A stretch of 64,000 bases of DNA, taken from NCBI RefSeq assembly GCF_029382255.1, contig NZ_JARLLG010000002.1:372001-436000 (forward strand), read 5' to 3'. Made by a program: the position numbers and the translations under genes. The notes under the pieces are model-generated. The model was not told the DNA's origin. It saw only the letters and a program-made list of their open reading frames with translations, and did no database searches. Below, in pieces: positions 1-10,048 of the stretch. This DNA comes from Isoptericola croceus (lineage in GTDB: Bacteria; Actinomycetota; Actinomycetes; Actinomycetales; Cellulomonadaceae). Position 1 is the stretch's first letter; the number at the start of each line of letters is the position of its first letter.

Positions 1-1423
1 CGGCCCAGGCCGTGGTGACCCCGACGCACGGCCCCGTGGTGTCGGTGCCGTCGGGAGCCGTGCGGTGCGCCAGCCCGTCGGGGGCGAGCCGGACGGTCGC
101 CCGGCACCAGGAGGGGGCTGCCACCTCCGGGCCTCCCGGCTCGTGCGGCAGGCACAGCACGACGAGGTGGCCGCGCCGGGCCGCCTCGTCGGCGACGGCT
201 CGTGCGGCCTGGTCCGGGGCGTCGACCACGAGCACCCGGGCCGTCGCGGCCTCGGCCGTCGTGGGAGCGGTGGCAGGTGCCAGCCAGCGGCACCACGCCC
301 ACGCCCCGTGACCTGTTCCGACCACGTCGACCGTGGCCCCCGCCGCGGCGAGGTCCACGACGACGGCGCGGGCGGTCGCGCGCGCGAGCCCAGCGGGTCC
401 GCGCACCGCGAGCGCACCGTCGGGCAGCAGGTCGGCCGGTGCCCGTCCAGCCGGCGCGGCATCCCGGTGCGCACCGGTACGTGCTCGCGCGCCGAGCGTG
501 TCGAGGGCGCGGCGCCAGGCCACGTCGGAGGCCTGGTGCGCCGCAGCCACGCGAGCTCCCGTGCGACCCGGTGCCGTGCCGGCCGGGGACATCTCGGGCG
601 GCGGGGCCGCGTCCTGCGCCCGGCGCCGTCGGCGGACGGCGGCGACCACCTGCGGGGCCAGCGCGACGACGGCGACCAGGGAGAACAGCGCGTACAAGGG
701 CTGCCGCAGCGTCACGGCCAGGGCGACCGACCCCAGGACGGGGACGAGCCCGGTGAGCAGCATCGCCGGGCTGAGCGGCGGGGTCGTGGCTCGCTCGGGC
801 GGCTCGGGGGCGAGCCAGGCCGCGACGTCGCCGGAGCGGTGCAGCGCGTACCGGGTACCGTCCACCTCGAGGACGGTGTCGGGCCGCCAGCGGCGCGGCA
901 GCAGGCGCAGGCGGCGACGGCGCTCGCGGCCGTCGGACGTGCGCACGAGCGCACCGACAGACCGTCCCGGCAGCCCGGCCGGGCCGCCGGGACGGCACCG
1001 TCGTGGCCCGGGTCGGACGTGAACCCGGTCGCGGGAGTCGACGCGCACGGTGGCGCTCCGGGCAGGGTGCCCGACGGCGACGGGACCACCTGCCGCGAGC
1101 GGGATCGTCTCCCCGGCTCCAGGTCCGGTGACGGGACTGATCAGCCACGGGCTGCGCAGCGCGGCGACGTCCGAGGCCGCCCGGCTCGATGCGGTCCGGC
1201 CCGGTGCGGCGGCGCGGACCACCCGCAGGGTCGCCCCGGGCAGCAGCGGGCGCCGGCCCACGACGGCGTCGTCGCCGACCGGGGTGCCGTCGGCCTCCAA
1301 CGCCGCGTGCCACAGCTCGGGGCGGCGGGCCAGCTCGGCCAGAGGGGTGCGCAGGTCACCGAGCCGGGCGCCGTCGGGCAGCTCGACGTCCTCTTCGGGA
1401 TGCAGGGTGAGGCGGACGGGCAT
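1..1423 (-). CDS. FHA-domain FtsK/SpoIIIE-like membrane protein, N-terminal part (runs off the window)
   Basis: Reads leftward from ATG at 1421-1423 and stays open to the window edge, giving about 474 codons. The first 80 residues resemble a small ubiquitin-like/FtsK-associated N-domain (opens MPVRLTLHPEEDVELPDGA). An FHA-like beta region follows at about 92-190, then two hydrophobic segments at about 221-239 and 241-265, then a soluble part. This order is typical of actinobacterial FtsK/EccC-like ATPases whose Walker motifs come later. No P-loop lies inside the window, so the ATPase assignment rests on architecture only. No clear ribosome site or -10 box precedes the start; a strong hairpin (1456-1490) separates it from the upstream permease gene. 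Confidence 0.6.
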   Translation of the reverse strand, partial: MPVRLTLHPEEDVELPDGARLGDLRTPLAELARRPELWHAALEADGTPVGDDAVVGRRPLLPGATLRVVRAAAPGRTASSRAASDVAALRSPWLISPVTGPGAGETIPLAAGGPVAVGHPARSATVRVDSRDRVHVRPGPRRCRPGGPAGLPGRSVGALVRTSDGRERRRRLRLLPRRWRPDTVLEVDGTRYALHRSGDVAAWLAPEPPERATTPPLSPAMLLTGLVPVLGSVALAVTLRQPLYALFSLVAVVALAPQVVAAVRRRRRAQDAAPPPEMSPAGTAPGRTGARVAAAHQASDVAWRRALDTLGARARTGAHRDAAPAGRAPADLLPDGALAVRGPAGLARATARAVVVDLAAAGATVDVVGTGHGAWAWCRWLAPATAPTTAEAATARVLVVDAPDQAARAVADEAARRGHLVVLCLPHEPGGPEVAAPSWCRATVRLAPDGLAHRTAPDGTDTTGPCVGVTTAWA

Positions 1424-1455
1424 GGGACCAGCGTGCCGTCGTCGCGCACCCGCCT

Positions 1456-1490
1456 GCCGGCGTCGTCCACACCCTGTGGACGACGCCGGC
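1456..1490. terminator. Perfect 15-bp hairpin after the FtsX permease
   Basis: Arms 1456-1470 and 1476-1490 are exact inverted complements around a 5-base loop. The hairpin starts 9 bases past the permease stop and lies before the next leftward gene. No U-tract is visible, as is common for terminators in high-GC genomes. It could also be a regulatory palindrome for the FHA gene. Confidence 0.6.
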
Positions 1491-1498
1491 ACGGGGCG

Positions 1499-4113
1499 TC
1501 ACTCGGCGGCGAGCGCCTCCACCGGGGAGGCCTTGAGCGCCGTGCGCGCCGGGGCCACCGAGGCGACCAGACCGGCCACCAGGGCGATCGCCAGCACCAG
1601 CGTGACGTCGCGCCACGGCACCGAGAGGGTGACGTCGCCCATGACTCCGAGCGCCGCCGCCGACCCCGCCCAGCCGTACGCCAGGCCCAGGGCGATCCCG
1701 AGGAGCGCCCCGACCCCTGCGATGAGCAGCCCCTCGATGGCGAGCATGCCGCGCAGCTGGGCCTTGGACAGGCCGATGGCGCGCAGCGTGGCCGACTCCT
1801 TGCGCCGCTCGATGACGGACAACGACAGGGTGTTCGCGACGCCGATCAGGGCGATGACCACCGCCACGGCGAGCAGCCCGAGGACGATCGCCAGCATCGT
1901 GTCGATCACCCGGTCGTACTCTGCACGTTCCACGGCGATCCCGAGGACCTGGGCGGACGCGCCGGAGTCCGAGACCACGTCCTGGACCGCCGCCACCACC
2001 GACGCCGCATCCGCGGAGTCGGTGAGCCCGACGTACACCTCGGTCACCGGGGGCTCGCCCGCCAGGGAGGCGAGATCGTCCCAGGCGACGAAGGTCGCGT
2101 ACGGGTCCGTCTCGCTGACGGCGACGGTGAAGGACGCCGAGCCGTCCGGGCCGCGCAGCACCAGGGAGTCACCCTCCTCGAGCGACATCTGCCCGGCGAA
2201 CGACGTGCCGAGGAGGATCGTGCCCGGCGCCAGCCCGTCGAAGACGTCCGGGTTCCGCAGCACGGCCCGAGCGGCCTGCGGGTCCACGCCGGAGACCTCG
2301 ATCGTCCAGGGTTCCCCGGACGCGGCGCCAGCCGTCTCGAGCTGGCCGTCCTCGGTCTGCACGAGGTCAGGCGTCTCGAGCCCCACCTTTGCGACGGCGG
2401 AGATCGCCGCGACCCCGTCGGTGCCGACGATCCCCGCGCGGAGCTCGTCCGACAGCGGGACGGCGGTGCCGTCGTCGTCGTACGTCGTGCTGGAGACTAG
2501 GACGTCCACCGGGAACTGCTCGTCGAGCGCCTCCGTCAACGAGGTCCGGGCGCTGGCCGCACCCGTCGACATCATCGCCACCAGGGTCACACCGATGAGC
2601 AGCGCGGTGCTGGTCGCCGCGGTCCGCCGCGGGTTGCGCAGGGTGTTGGCGCTGGCGAGCCGTGCCGTCGCACCCGAGGCCCCGACGAGGCGGCCCGCGA
2701 GCGCGGCGACCCTCGGCAGCCAGAACACGGCGCCGACCGCGACGCCGACGAACGAGATCGCACCGCCGGCGATCCCGGCGAGGAGCCCGAAGGTGGGATC
2801 CTGCGCCACGGTGCCCAGCACCGCACCGACGGCGAGCAGCCCGAAGCCGACCACCGCCGCGAGCAGCGAGAGCACGAGGCGCACCCGACCCGCACGGCGG
2901 GACGCCGACGGGGCGTCGGTCGGCCGCAGCGCCGCCAGCGGGGCGACGCGGGTCGCGACCCGGGCCGGTACCAGAGCGGCGCCGACCGTGACGAGCGTGC
3001 CGACCACGAAGGGGATCACCACGACCTGCCAGGTCACCGCGATGGCGTCGGGCAGCGGTACCGAGACGTCCATCGCGTGGGCCACCCACAGCGCGACCTG
3101 GCCGAGCAGCATGCCGAGCAGCACACCGCCAGCGGACGAGATCGCCCCGAGGATCGCGGCCTCGGTGAGCACGCTGCGCCCCACCTGCGCCTTGTTCGCC
3201 CCCACGCACCGCAGCAGCGCGAGGGTGCGGGCGCGCTGGGCGACCAGCACCTGGAACGTGTTGGCGATGACCAACCCGGCTACCACCAGGGCGATCGAGG
3301 CGAACGTCAGGACGAAGATCAGGAACATCAGGTCCTCGCCGCCGGTCAGGGACGCCGCCACATGGGCTGCCCGCTCGTCGATCGGCACCACCCAGCGCGC
3401 GTCGGCGAGGTCCGTGGTGCCACCCACCACCTGGGCCAGCGCGGCCTGGACGGCCCTCTCGGCGGCGCCCGGGGCGAGCGCGACGGCGACCTCCGTGGCG
3501 CCGGGATCGGCGCCCATGTCCTCGGCGACCCACGTCGCGAAGGTGTCGGCGTCGATGACGGCGGCACCTCCGGTCCGCGAGTACGCCCCGTACGGGTCGT
3601 CCAGGAGCCCGACGACCGTCGGCTGCTCGGTCACCTGCTGCCAGTCGTCGTCGGTGGACTGGTAGCGGGTGAGGTCGACCTGCTCGCCGACCTCGAGACC
3701 GAGGCGGTCGGCGACGTCCGCCGGGAGCGCGATCTCGCCCTCGTGCGCGGGCATCGACCCTGCCGTCGTCTGCAGCGGCATGAGCCGCTCGTCCGCCGTG
3801 GCGATGGCGCTCTGGTAGACCGACCGAGAACCGGCCGCGAGCTCGATGTCGAGGGCGCCCATCGGTGCCACCGCGGCGACGCCGTCGACGTCACCGAGCG
3901 CGGTGACATCGGTGATCGGGTCTTCCCAGGTGGCTCCGACCACCAGGTCGGCGTCGGCATAGCGGGCGGCGATCGAGTCGTAGGCGGTACGCGTGATGAC
4001 CCCGCTTGCCAGCAGGGTCGCGGCGACGAACGCCGTGCCGATGACGATGGCGATGCCGGCCGCCGCGAGCCGGCCCGAGCTGCGGCGCATCTGCGCCAGC
4101 GTGATCTGCAGCA

Positions 4114-4114
<1 letters not shown>
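1499..4114 (-). CDS. ABC transporter permease, two FtsX domains (MacB-like)
   Basis: 871 codons from ATG at 4112-4114. A transmembrane anchor at about 14-36 is followed by a large extracytoplasmic region. The first FtsX core is at about 260-375 (contains LRCVGANKAQVGRSVLTEAA) and the second at about 738-860 (contains LRAIGLSKAQLRGML), which are the family's coupling motifs. Such proteins work with a LolD/MacB-type ATPase in mechanotransmission or export of peptides, lipids or antibiotics; the substrate cannot be read. The start shares one base with the stop of the ATPase gene (TGATG), so the two are translationally coupled. The frame stays open upstream to 4990, but the ATPase gene occupies that stretch. 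Confidence 0.9.
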
Positions 4115-4932
<818 letters not shown>

Positions 4933-5049
4933 GAGGTGTCTCCACGGGTCTTGCTCCGGCGGCTCCCAGGCGGAAGCTCGATGACACCACCGACGCTACG
5001 GAGCGGGCGACCTGCCGTCGTCGGCCCTCGGGCTGGTCGTAGGGGCACC

Positions 5050-5073
5050 CAGGTCATACCCAGGTATGACCTG
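5050..5073. promoter_or_regulatory. 24-bp perfect palindrome, likely operator of the ABC exporter operon
   Basis: Arms 5050-5060 and 5063-5073 are exact inverted repeats around the 2-base spacer CA; the half-site is AGGTCATACC. It lies between the membrane-protein gene ending at 5107 and the ATPase gene starting at 4932, both leftward. A 10-2-10 site with one 9/10 half-site match sits before the adjacent histidine-kinase gene (7899-7920), which points to the NarL-type regulator as binder. A termination role for the 5107-5766 transcript is the alternative. Confidence 0.6.
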
Positions 5074-5109
5074 ACCCTGAGCACTCCCTGAGCGTCACCA
5101 CCAGGGTCA
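5072..5109. terminator. Weak inverted repeat at the end of the voltage-sensor-like gene
   Basis: TGACCCTG (5072-5079) pairs with CAGGGTCA (5102-5109). The right arm contains the stop codon of the leftward gene 5107-5766. The loop is 22 bases, so the hairpin is modest. It abuts the operator palindrome. Confidence 0.3.
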
Positions 5110-5766
5110 CTCCGGGTTGCGTGCCCGGACGCGCACCAGCACGAGCACCGCGCCACCGAGGAGCAGCCCGGCCACGATCACCGCCCACACGTAGCCCGGG
5201 CCGCCGAGCAGGCCCTCGAGCAGCACCCGGCTGCGGGAGGTCGGGTCGGCCAGCACCACCGCGACGAACGCGGCGACGACAGCGACCACCACCCCGGTGA
5301 GCACCCGCTCCCACCGCTTGTCCAGGGAGGCGCGTCCCATCACGCGGCGTCCGGCGCGGACGATGTGCCGGGCACGCAGCAGTCGCAGCGCGCCGACGGC
5401 GCGCACGAGTCGGAGCAGCTGCACGGGGCCGATCGCCAGCACCGCCGAGATCACGATCGCCGTGGTCACCACGACCAGCCAGCGGTGCTGCCGGAGCCAG
5501 CGCCACTTGTCCCGGGAGACGGCGAACAGCACGACGGTCTCGCCGAGCAGCACGGCTCCCGTCAGCAGGCTCGCGACGGACCCGACGGACCGGTACGGCT
5601 CGTCGAGCAGCGTGAGCCACACCGCGGGGACCGAGGCGAGGGCCGCGACCAGGACGGGCCACGTGAAGCGCTGCGACCACCGGGTCTCGGGATCCTCCGG
5701 CACGGTGGCCGGTGGTGCCGCCACGTCGTGCCCGCTCTCCGTCGGGGCAGGGGCGTCGCGACTCAC
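5107..5766 (-). CDS. Pore-less voltage-sensor-like membrane protein
   Basis: 219 residues. Hydrophobic segments lie at about 36-54, 62-82, 96-116, 155-172 and 190-210. Between the third and fourth is an arginine-rich stretch spaced like an S4 helix (RLVRAVGALRLLRARHIVR), the hallmark of ion-channel voltage sensors. The last two hydrophobic segments are joined by DPTSRSRVLLEGLLGG, with no TVGYG-type selectivity filter. Function is therefore unknown: a sensor domain, a proton path or a degenerate channel. GTG start at 5764-5766 lies 7 bases after TACCCT (5774-5779, complement), consistent with leaderless transcription. Confidence 0.7.
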   Translation of the reverse strand: MSRDAPAPTESGHDVAAPPATVPEDPETRWSQRFTWPVLVAALASVPAVWLTLLDEPYRSVGSVASLLTGAVLLGETVVLFAVSRDKWRWLRQHRWLVVVTTAIVISAVLAIGPVQLLRLVRAVGALRLLRARHIVRAGRRVMGRASLDKRWERVLTGVVVAVVAAFVAVVLADPTSRSRVLLEGLLGGPGYVWAVIVAGLLLGGAVLVLVRVRARNPE

Positions 5767-5773
5767 GGGGTCC

Positions 5774-5779
5774 AGGGTA
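5774..5779 (-). promoter_or_regulatory. Leaderless -10 box (TACCCT) of the voltage-sensor-like gene
   Basis: Complement strand reads TACCCT, 7 bases, then GTG at 5766. The TANNNT-N6-8-start spacing recurs at many genes in this window and supports this start. Confidence 0.45.
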
Positions 5780-5796
5780 GGGCGGACGGGGCGGGC

Positions 5797-6462
5797 TCAG
5801 GAGCCCGGCCGCACCAGTCCGGTCTCGTAGGCGGTGACCACGGCCTGCACCCGGTCGCGGGCGCCGAGCTTGGACAGGACCCGGCCCACGTGCGTCTTCA
5901 CCGTCGCCTCGGCCACGAACAGGTCGGCGGCGATCTCGGTGTTCGACCGTCCTCGGGCCATGAGCAGCAGCACCTCGCGCTCTCGCTCCGTGAGCTCGCC
6001 GAGGGCGTCGTGCGCCGGCCCGGCCGCCGTCGTGGGCAGGGCGGTGACGAGATGCTCCAGGAGCCTGCGCGTGGACGACGGCGCGATGACGGCGTCGCCG
6101 CGGTGCACGGTCCGGATCGCCGCCAGCATCTCCTCGGGCGGGGCGTCCTTGAGCAGGAAGCCGGAGGCGCCGGCCCGGATCGCCTCCAGGACGTACTCGT
6201 CCAGGTCGAACGTCGTCAGGACGACGACGCGCGGAGCGTCGGGCCGCGCGGTCAGGCGTCCGGTCGCCGTGAGCCCGTCCATGGTGGGCATGCGGACGTC
6301 CATGAGCACCACGTCGACCTGGTGGTCGGCGAGCAGGCGCAGCGCCTGCGCCCCGTCGGAGGCCTCCAGCGCCACGGTGAGGTCGGGCTGGGAGTCGATG
6401 ACCATCCGGAAGCCGGCACGCACGAGCTGCTGGTCGTCGACGAGTGCGACACGGACGGTCAT
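5797..6462 (-). CDS. NarL/LuxR-family response regulator
   Basis: 221 residues. The receiver domain (about 1-120) has the acidic pair VDD, phospho-acceptor D55 in LMDVRMPT and the switch lysine in GFLLKD. A LuxR-type helix-turn-helix follows at about 155-215 (LTEREREVLLLMARGRSN, ATVKTHVGRVLSKL). The ATG overlaps the histidine-kinase stop by 4 bases (ATGA), so kinase and regulator are co-translated. Likely DNA targets are the palindrome 5050-5073 before the ABC exporter and the related site 7899-7920 before its own operon. The pairing of a DesK-type kinase with an FtsX exporter resembles envelope-stress or antibiotic-response systems. Confidence 0.93.
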   Translation of the reverse strand: MTVRVALVDDQQLVRAGFRMVIDSQPDLTVALEASDGAQALRLLADHQVDVVLMDVRMPTMDGLTATGRLTARPDAPRVVVLTTFDLDEYVLEAIRAGASGFLLKDAPPEEMLAAIRTVHRGDAVIAPSSTRRLLEHLVTALPTTAAGPAHDALGELTEREREVLLLMARGRSNTEIAADLFVAEATVKTHVGRVLSKLGARDRVQAVVTAYETGLVRPGS

Positions 6463-7865
6463 GCGGGCTCCTTGTCGTCGGTGGCCCCGGCGGGCGCCGG
6501 GGGTGCGGCGGCGGGCACCGGCATCGTGAACCGTACCCGCCAGCCGCCGCCCGGCCGGGGGCCGGCCGTGACCGAGCCGCCGAACAGCGCCGCGCGCTCG
6601 CGCATCCCGAGCAGCCCGTAGCCGGCCTCTCCGGTACCGGCCGCCGCCCCGCGGCCGTCGTCGGCGATCTCGATCCCCACGGACGCGGCCTCCCAGCGCA
6701 GCACCACGGTGACGCGCGGATCGGGCCCCGCGTGCTTGCGCACGTTGCTCAGTGCCTCCTGGGTGACACGGTGCAGCGTGAGCCCCGCTCCGGGCGGCAG
6801 GCGGCGTGCGGCGCCGACGCGCACGAGCGAGACGCGCGTGCCGGCGTCGCGCGCCTGCGCCACCAGGGTGCTCAGGTCGGCGTCGTCGGGCTGCGGTGCC
6901 AGGGGAGCGATGCCCGACGACGTCGCCCGCCCCGGGAGCACCGCGGCGGCAGGGTCGCCGCCCGCCCGGGCCGCGCCGTCGTGCGGGGTGCCGCCGTCGG
7001 CGCGCCGTGGCTCCCCGGGGACCGCCGGGGGCAGCACGTGGGCCGCCGTACCTGCGGCGCCTTCCTGCCGTGCCGCCGCAGCAGTGGGCCCGTCGTCCTC
7101 CCGCAGGACGCCGAGCAGGCGGCGCATGTCGGCGAGGGCTGCCCGCCCGGTCTCGGAGATGACGTCGAGCGAACGGACGGCGGCTGCCGGGTCCTTCTCC
7201 GCGGCGTACCGTCCGCCGTCGGCCTGGGCGACGACGATGGACAGCGAGTGCGCCACGATGTCGTGCATCTCGCGGGCGATGCGCGCGCGCTCCGCGGCGG
7301 TGGCGATGCGGGTCTGCTGGTCGCGCTCGATCTCGAGGCGTTCGGCGCGGTCGTGCAGCGCCGCGATCATGGTGCGGCGGTTGCGGCGCACGAGGCCGAG
7401 GGCCCAGACGGCCAGCGCGATGGCGGTGCAGAAGACGCTGACGCCGATGAGGTCGACGGGGTTGGCGCCCAAGGCCACGGCGTAGACCGGGGTGATGAGG
7501 AAGGAGCCGACGGCTGCCGAGGCGATGGCGGTGAGGTGCGCCCAGCGCGGCCCGTAGACGGTGACGGACCACAGGGCGACCAGGACGGCGGCGTCCCCGG
7601 GCAGGAGGAGCGGGTACCCGCTGAGCAGGTGGGCCAGCCCGACGGCGTACACGGCCACGACCGAGGCCACGGGCCGGGTGCGGCGCCAGGCGAGCGGGAC
7701 GACGGTGAGCAGGGACCACACCGTGACCGGGACGGTCTGTACCTCGTAGCCGTCGATCGGCGTGGCGCTGACCGCGACGACGAGTCCGAAGATCACCGTG
7801 CCGGTGACGTCCACGGCGAACCGGTGGCGCTCCAACCAGGTGCTCACCCGCGCTGACCAGCCCAT
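6459..7865 (-). CDS. DesK-type sensor histidine kinase (HisKA_3)
   Basis: 468 residues from ATG at 7863-7865, chosen because TATGGT lies exactly 7 bases upstream; an in-frame GTG at 7883 has no support. The N-terminal half holds about five hydrophobic segments (about 17-155) with very short loops, so sensing is probably within the membrane. Phospho-acceptor H201 lies in AREMHDIVAHSLS, typical of HisKA_3. A low-complexity Ala/Pro/Gly insert at about 265-345 separates dimerisation and ATPase parts. The HATPase part shows NVRKHA, a DDGRG box and GYGLLGMRERA. Partner of the regulator whose start overlaps its stop. Confidence 0.92.
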   Translation of the reverse strand: MGWSARVSTWLERHRFAVDVTGTVIFGLVVAVSATPIDGYEVQTVPVTVWSLLTVVPLAWRRTRPVASVVAVYAVGLAHLLSGYPLLLPGDAAVLVALWSVTVYGPRWAHLTAIASAAVGSFLITPVYAVALGANPVDLIGVSVFCTAIALAVWALGLVRRNRRTMIAALHDRAERLEIERDQQTRIATAAERARIAREMHDIVAHSLSIVVAQADGGRYAAEKDPAAAVRSLDVISETGRAALADMRRLLGVLREDDGPTAAAARQEGAAGTAAHVLPPAVPGEPRRADGGTPHDGAARAGGDPAAAVLPGRATSSGIAPLAPQPDDADLSTLVAQARDAGTRVSLVRVGAARRLPPGAGLTLHRVTQEALSNVRKHAGPDPRVTVVLRWEAASVGIEIADDGRGAAAGTGEAGYGLLGMRERAALFGGSVTAGPRPGGGWRVRFTMPVPAAAPPAPAGATDDKEPA

Positions 7866-7872
7866 GCTCGCT

Positions 7873-7878
7873 ACCATA
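7873..7878 (-). promoter_or_regulatory. Leaderless -10 box (TATGGT) of the kinase-regulator operon
   Basis: Complement reads TATGGT, 7 bases (AGCGAGC), then ATG at 7865. It fixes the kinase start and lies just downstream of the regulator-like site 7899-7920. Confidence 0.5.
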
Positions 7879-7898
7879 GGCACGTCGGCCGGGGCCGT

Positions 7899-7920
7899 GC
7901 GTCCGACCCTGGTAGGACCT
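7899..7920. promoter_or_regulatory. Imperfect copy of the exporter operator before the kinase gene
   Basis: GGTAGGACCT (7911-7920) matches 9 of 10 bases of the operator half-site GGTATGACCT. The opposite arm (7899-7908) matches 6 of 10, with the same 2-base spacer. The centre is about 31 bp upstream of the kinase -10 box, a place for auto-regulation. Confidence 0.45.
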
Positions 7921-7996
7921 CAGCGCGTGCGGTCGTGCCCCCACGGGCTGACGAGATCGCCGTGTCGTGACGTGCCAGGACCAGGCATATTGCCGC

Positions 7997-8002
7997 TAGC
8001 AT
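7997..8002 (+). promoter_or_regulatory. Leaderless -10 box (TAGCAT) of the OmpR-type regulator
   Basis: TAGCAT, 6 bases, then ATG at 8009. The purines between (GAGGGA) are too close to the ATG to act as a ribosome site. CATATT at 7986-7991 is an alternative -10. Confidence 0.45.
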
Positions 8003-8008
8003 GAGGGA

Positions 8009-8695
8009 ATGACCCACGTACTGCTGGCCGAGGATGACCCGGCGATTGCCGAGCCTTTGGCGCGGGCTCTCACACGTGAGGGTTACGACGTCGTCGTGCA
8101 AGGAACTGGTCAAGGAGCTATCGACAATGCCGGGGACGCGGACATCGTCGTCCTGGACCTCGGCCTGCCGGACATCGACGGGCTCGATGTCGCACGCGAG
8201 ATCCGTGGCCGCGGGCTGAGCACGCCGATCCTGGTGCTGACCGCCCGCGCCGACGAGGTAGACCTCGTCGTCGGCCTGGACGCCGGTGCCGACGACTACG
8301 TCACCAAGCCGTTCCGGCTCGCGGAGCTGCTGGCGCGTGTCCGGGCGCTGCTGCGCCGCACCCACGGTGAGGCCGCGGAGGACGAGGAGCTGCGTGCGCA
8401 GGACGTCCGCGTCGACGTCGCCGCGCACCGGGCGTTCCAGGGCGAGCGTGAGCTCCACCTGACGACCAAGGAGTTCGACCTGCTCAAGGTGCTCGTGAAC
8501 AACGCGGGCTCCGTCGTCGTGCGCGACACCCTCATGCGCGACGTGTGGGGGTCGGACCCTGTCGGGTCGACCAAGACGCTCGACATGCACGTCTCCTGGT
8601 TGCGCCGCAAGCTCGGCGACGACGCGAACTCACCGCGCTACGTCTCCACGGTCCGGGGCCTCGGCTTCCGGTTCGAGCTCGGCCAGCAGGCCTGA
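8009..8695 (+). CDS. OmpR/PhoB-family response regulator
   Basis: 228 residues. The receiver domain has E8/D9/D10, phospho-acceptor D50 in VVLDLGLPDIDG and lysine in DDYVTKPF. A winged-helix domain at about 130-225 carries LTTKEFDLLKVL, VWGSD and VSWLRRKLG...GLGFRF, all diagnostic of OmpR-type regulators. The kinase gene starts 7 bases downstream, so the two form an operon. Divergent from the DesK-type system across 143 bp. Signal and target genes are not evident. Confidence 0.94.
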   Translation: MTHVLLAEDDPAIAEPLARALTREGYDVVVQGTGQGAIDNAGDADIVVLDLGLPDIDGLDVAREIRGRGLSTPILVLTARADEVDLVVGLDAGADDYVTKPFRLAELLARVRALLRRTHGEAAEDEELRAQDVRVDVAAHRAFQGERELHLTTKEFDLLKVLVNNAGSVVVRDTLMRDVWGSDPVGSTKTLDMHVSWLRRKLGDDANSPRYVSTVRGLGFRFELGQQA

Positions 8696-8701
8696 CCTCC
8701 G

Positions 8702-10048
8702 GTGCGCCGTCGCGTCCTGCTGGCGACGATCTCGGCGGTCGCCGTCGCGGTGGTCCTGCTCGGGGTCCCGCTCGGGTTCTTCGGCGCCCAGTACGTCATG
8801 GCGAACGAGGAACGACGGGTCTCTGACCGGCTCGACTCCTTCGTGCGGACCGTCGAGCGCGCCCAGACCCAGGAGGACAGTCCCAGCGAGGAGCAGCTCC
8901 TGCGGGCCGCCGAAGGGCGCTCCGGCGACCTCCCGGCCCGCGTCACCGTCAGCCTGCCGGACGGCGAGCTGCTCGAGTACGGCACCGAGCTGCGCGAGCC
9001 GACGATCTTCAAGGCTGCCCAGACCACCGACGAGCGGACGTCGGTGTCCATCGAGGTCTCGGCCTGGGGCGCCTACATCAAGGCCGCGCAGACCGTCGCG
9101 CTGGTCGTGGTGGCCGGCGTGGTGGCCATCGCGGCCGGAGTCGCGATGGCTGTGTGGCAGGCGAACAGGCTCTCCGCGCCCCTGGTCTACCTCGCCGCGT
9201 CGGCGGAGCAGCTCGGCTCGGGCCAGGTGCGCCCGACCCTCGAGCCCTCCGGAGTCGAGGAGATCGACCTGGTGGCGGCCGAGCTGGCCCGCAGCGCCGA
9301 CCGGCTGGCCGGCCGGCTCGCCGCGGAGCGGCAGTTCGCCCAGGATGCCTCGCACCAGCTGCGCACCCCGCTCACGGCCCTGACGATGCGGCTGGAGGAG
9401 ATCATGCTCACCACGGACGACAACGACGTCGTGGAGGAGGCGAGGGTCTCGCTGGAACAGGTCGAACGCCTGGTCGCCGTGGTCGACGACCTGCTCGCCA
9501 CCTCCCGGCGCTCGCAGGGCGGCACGACCGAGGCGGTCACGCTGCTCGACGTGGTGCACCAGCAGGAGGAGGAGTGGGCCGAGACGTTCCGCGGTGCGGG
9601 GCGCACGCTGGCGATCGACGTCCCGGGCGAGCACCGGGTCCTGGCGACCCCGGGGGCGTTGGCGCAGGTGATCGCCACCCTGCTCGAGAACTCTCTCAAG
9701 TACGGTGACGGCACCACGACGGTGCGCTCCAAGCCGTCGGGTCCCAAGGGCGCGGTGGCGCTCGAGGTGTCGGACGAGGGCCCGGGTGTGCAGGACGACG
9801 TCGCCCCGCGAATCTTCGAGCGGGGGATGACCACCGGAGGCAGCACAGGGCTCGGGCTCGCGCTCGCCCGTGACCTGGTCGCGGCGGACGGCGGCCGCCT
9901 CGAGCTGGCGCAGCGAAGGCCGCCGGTGTTCCGCATCTTCCTCGTGGGCGTGCCCCGCACGCTCGACCCGAGCGTGGTGCTCCCACCGGGGACGACGATC
10001 TCGTCACGAGGCCGCCGCCGCGGCTGGCTCCATCACCACGAAGGCTGA
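8702..10048 (+). CDS. HAMP-type sensor histidine kinase
   Basis: 448 residues from GTG. Transmembrane segments at about 5-30 and 128-152 flank an extracytoplasmic region of roughly 100 residues. A HAMP-like linker follows (NRLSAPLVYLAASAEQLGSG). HisKA phospho-acceptor H218 is in DASHQLRTPLTAL. The ATPase domain has N-box LLENSLKYG, DEGPGV, FERG and GLGLALARDL. Cognate kinase of the OmpR-type regulator immediately upstream. The tail of about 30 residues past the ATPase core is rich in Arg and His. Its stop codon lies inside the first copy of a 38-bp direct repeat. Confidence 0.92.
   Translation: MRRRVLLATISAVAVAVVLLGVPLGFFGAQYVMANEERRVSDRLDSFVRTVERAQTQEDSPSEEQLLRAAEGRSGDLPARVTVSLPDGELLEYGTELREPTIFKAAQTTDERTSVSIEVSAWGAYIKAAQTVALVVVAGVVAIAAGVAMAVWQANRLSAPLVYLAASAEQLGSGQVRPTLEPSGVEEIDLVAAELARSADRLAGRLAAERQFAQDASHQLRTPLTALTMRLEEIMLTTDDNDVVEEARVSLEQVERLVAVVDDLLATSRRSQGGTTEAVTLLDVVHQQEEEWAETFRGAGRTLAIDVPGEHRVLATPGALAQVIATLLENSLKYGDGTTTVRSKPSGPKGAVALEVSDEGPGVQDDVAPRIFERGMTTGGSTGLGLALARDLVAADGGRLELAQRRPPVFRIFLVGVPRTLDPSVVLPPGTTISSRGRRRGWLHHHEG

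Noticed and set aside
65-2500. Long rightward open frame of 811 codons
   Set aside because: Arg/Gly-rich composition and no family features; the opposite strand carries the FHA protein and the FtsX permease with clear motifs.
5107-5766. Calling this a potassium channel
   Set aside because: No selectivity filter or pore loop between the last two hydrophobic segments.
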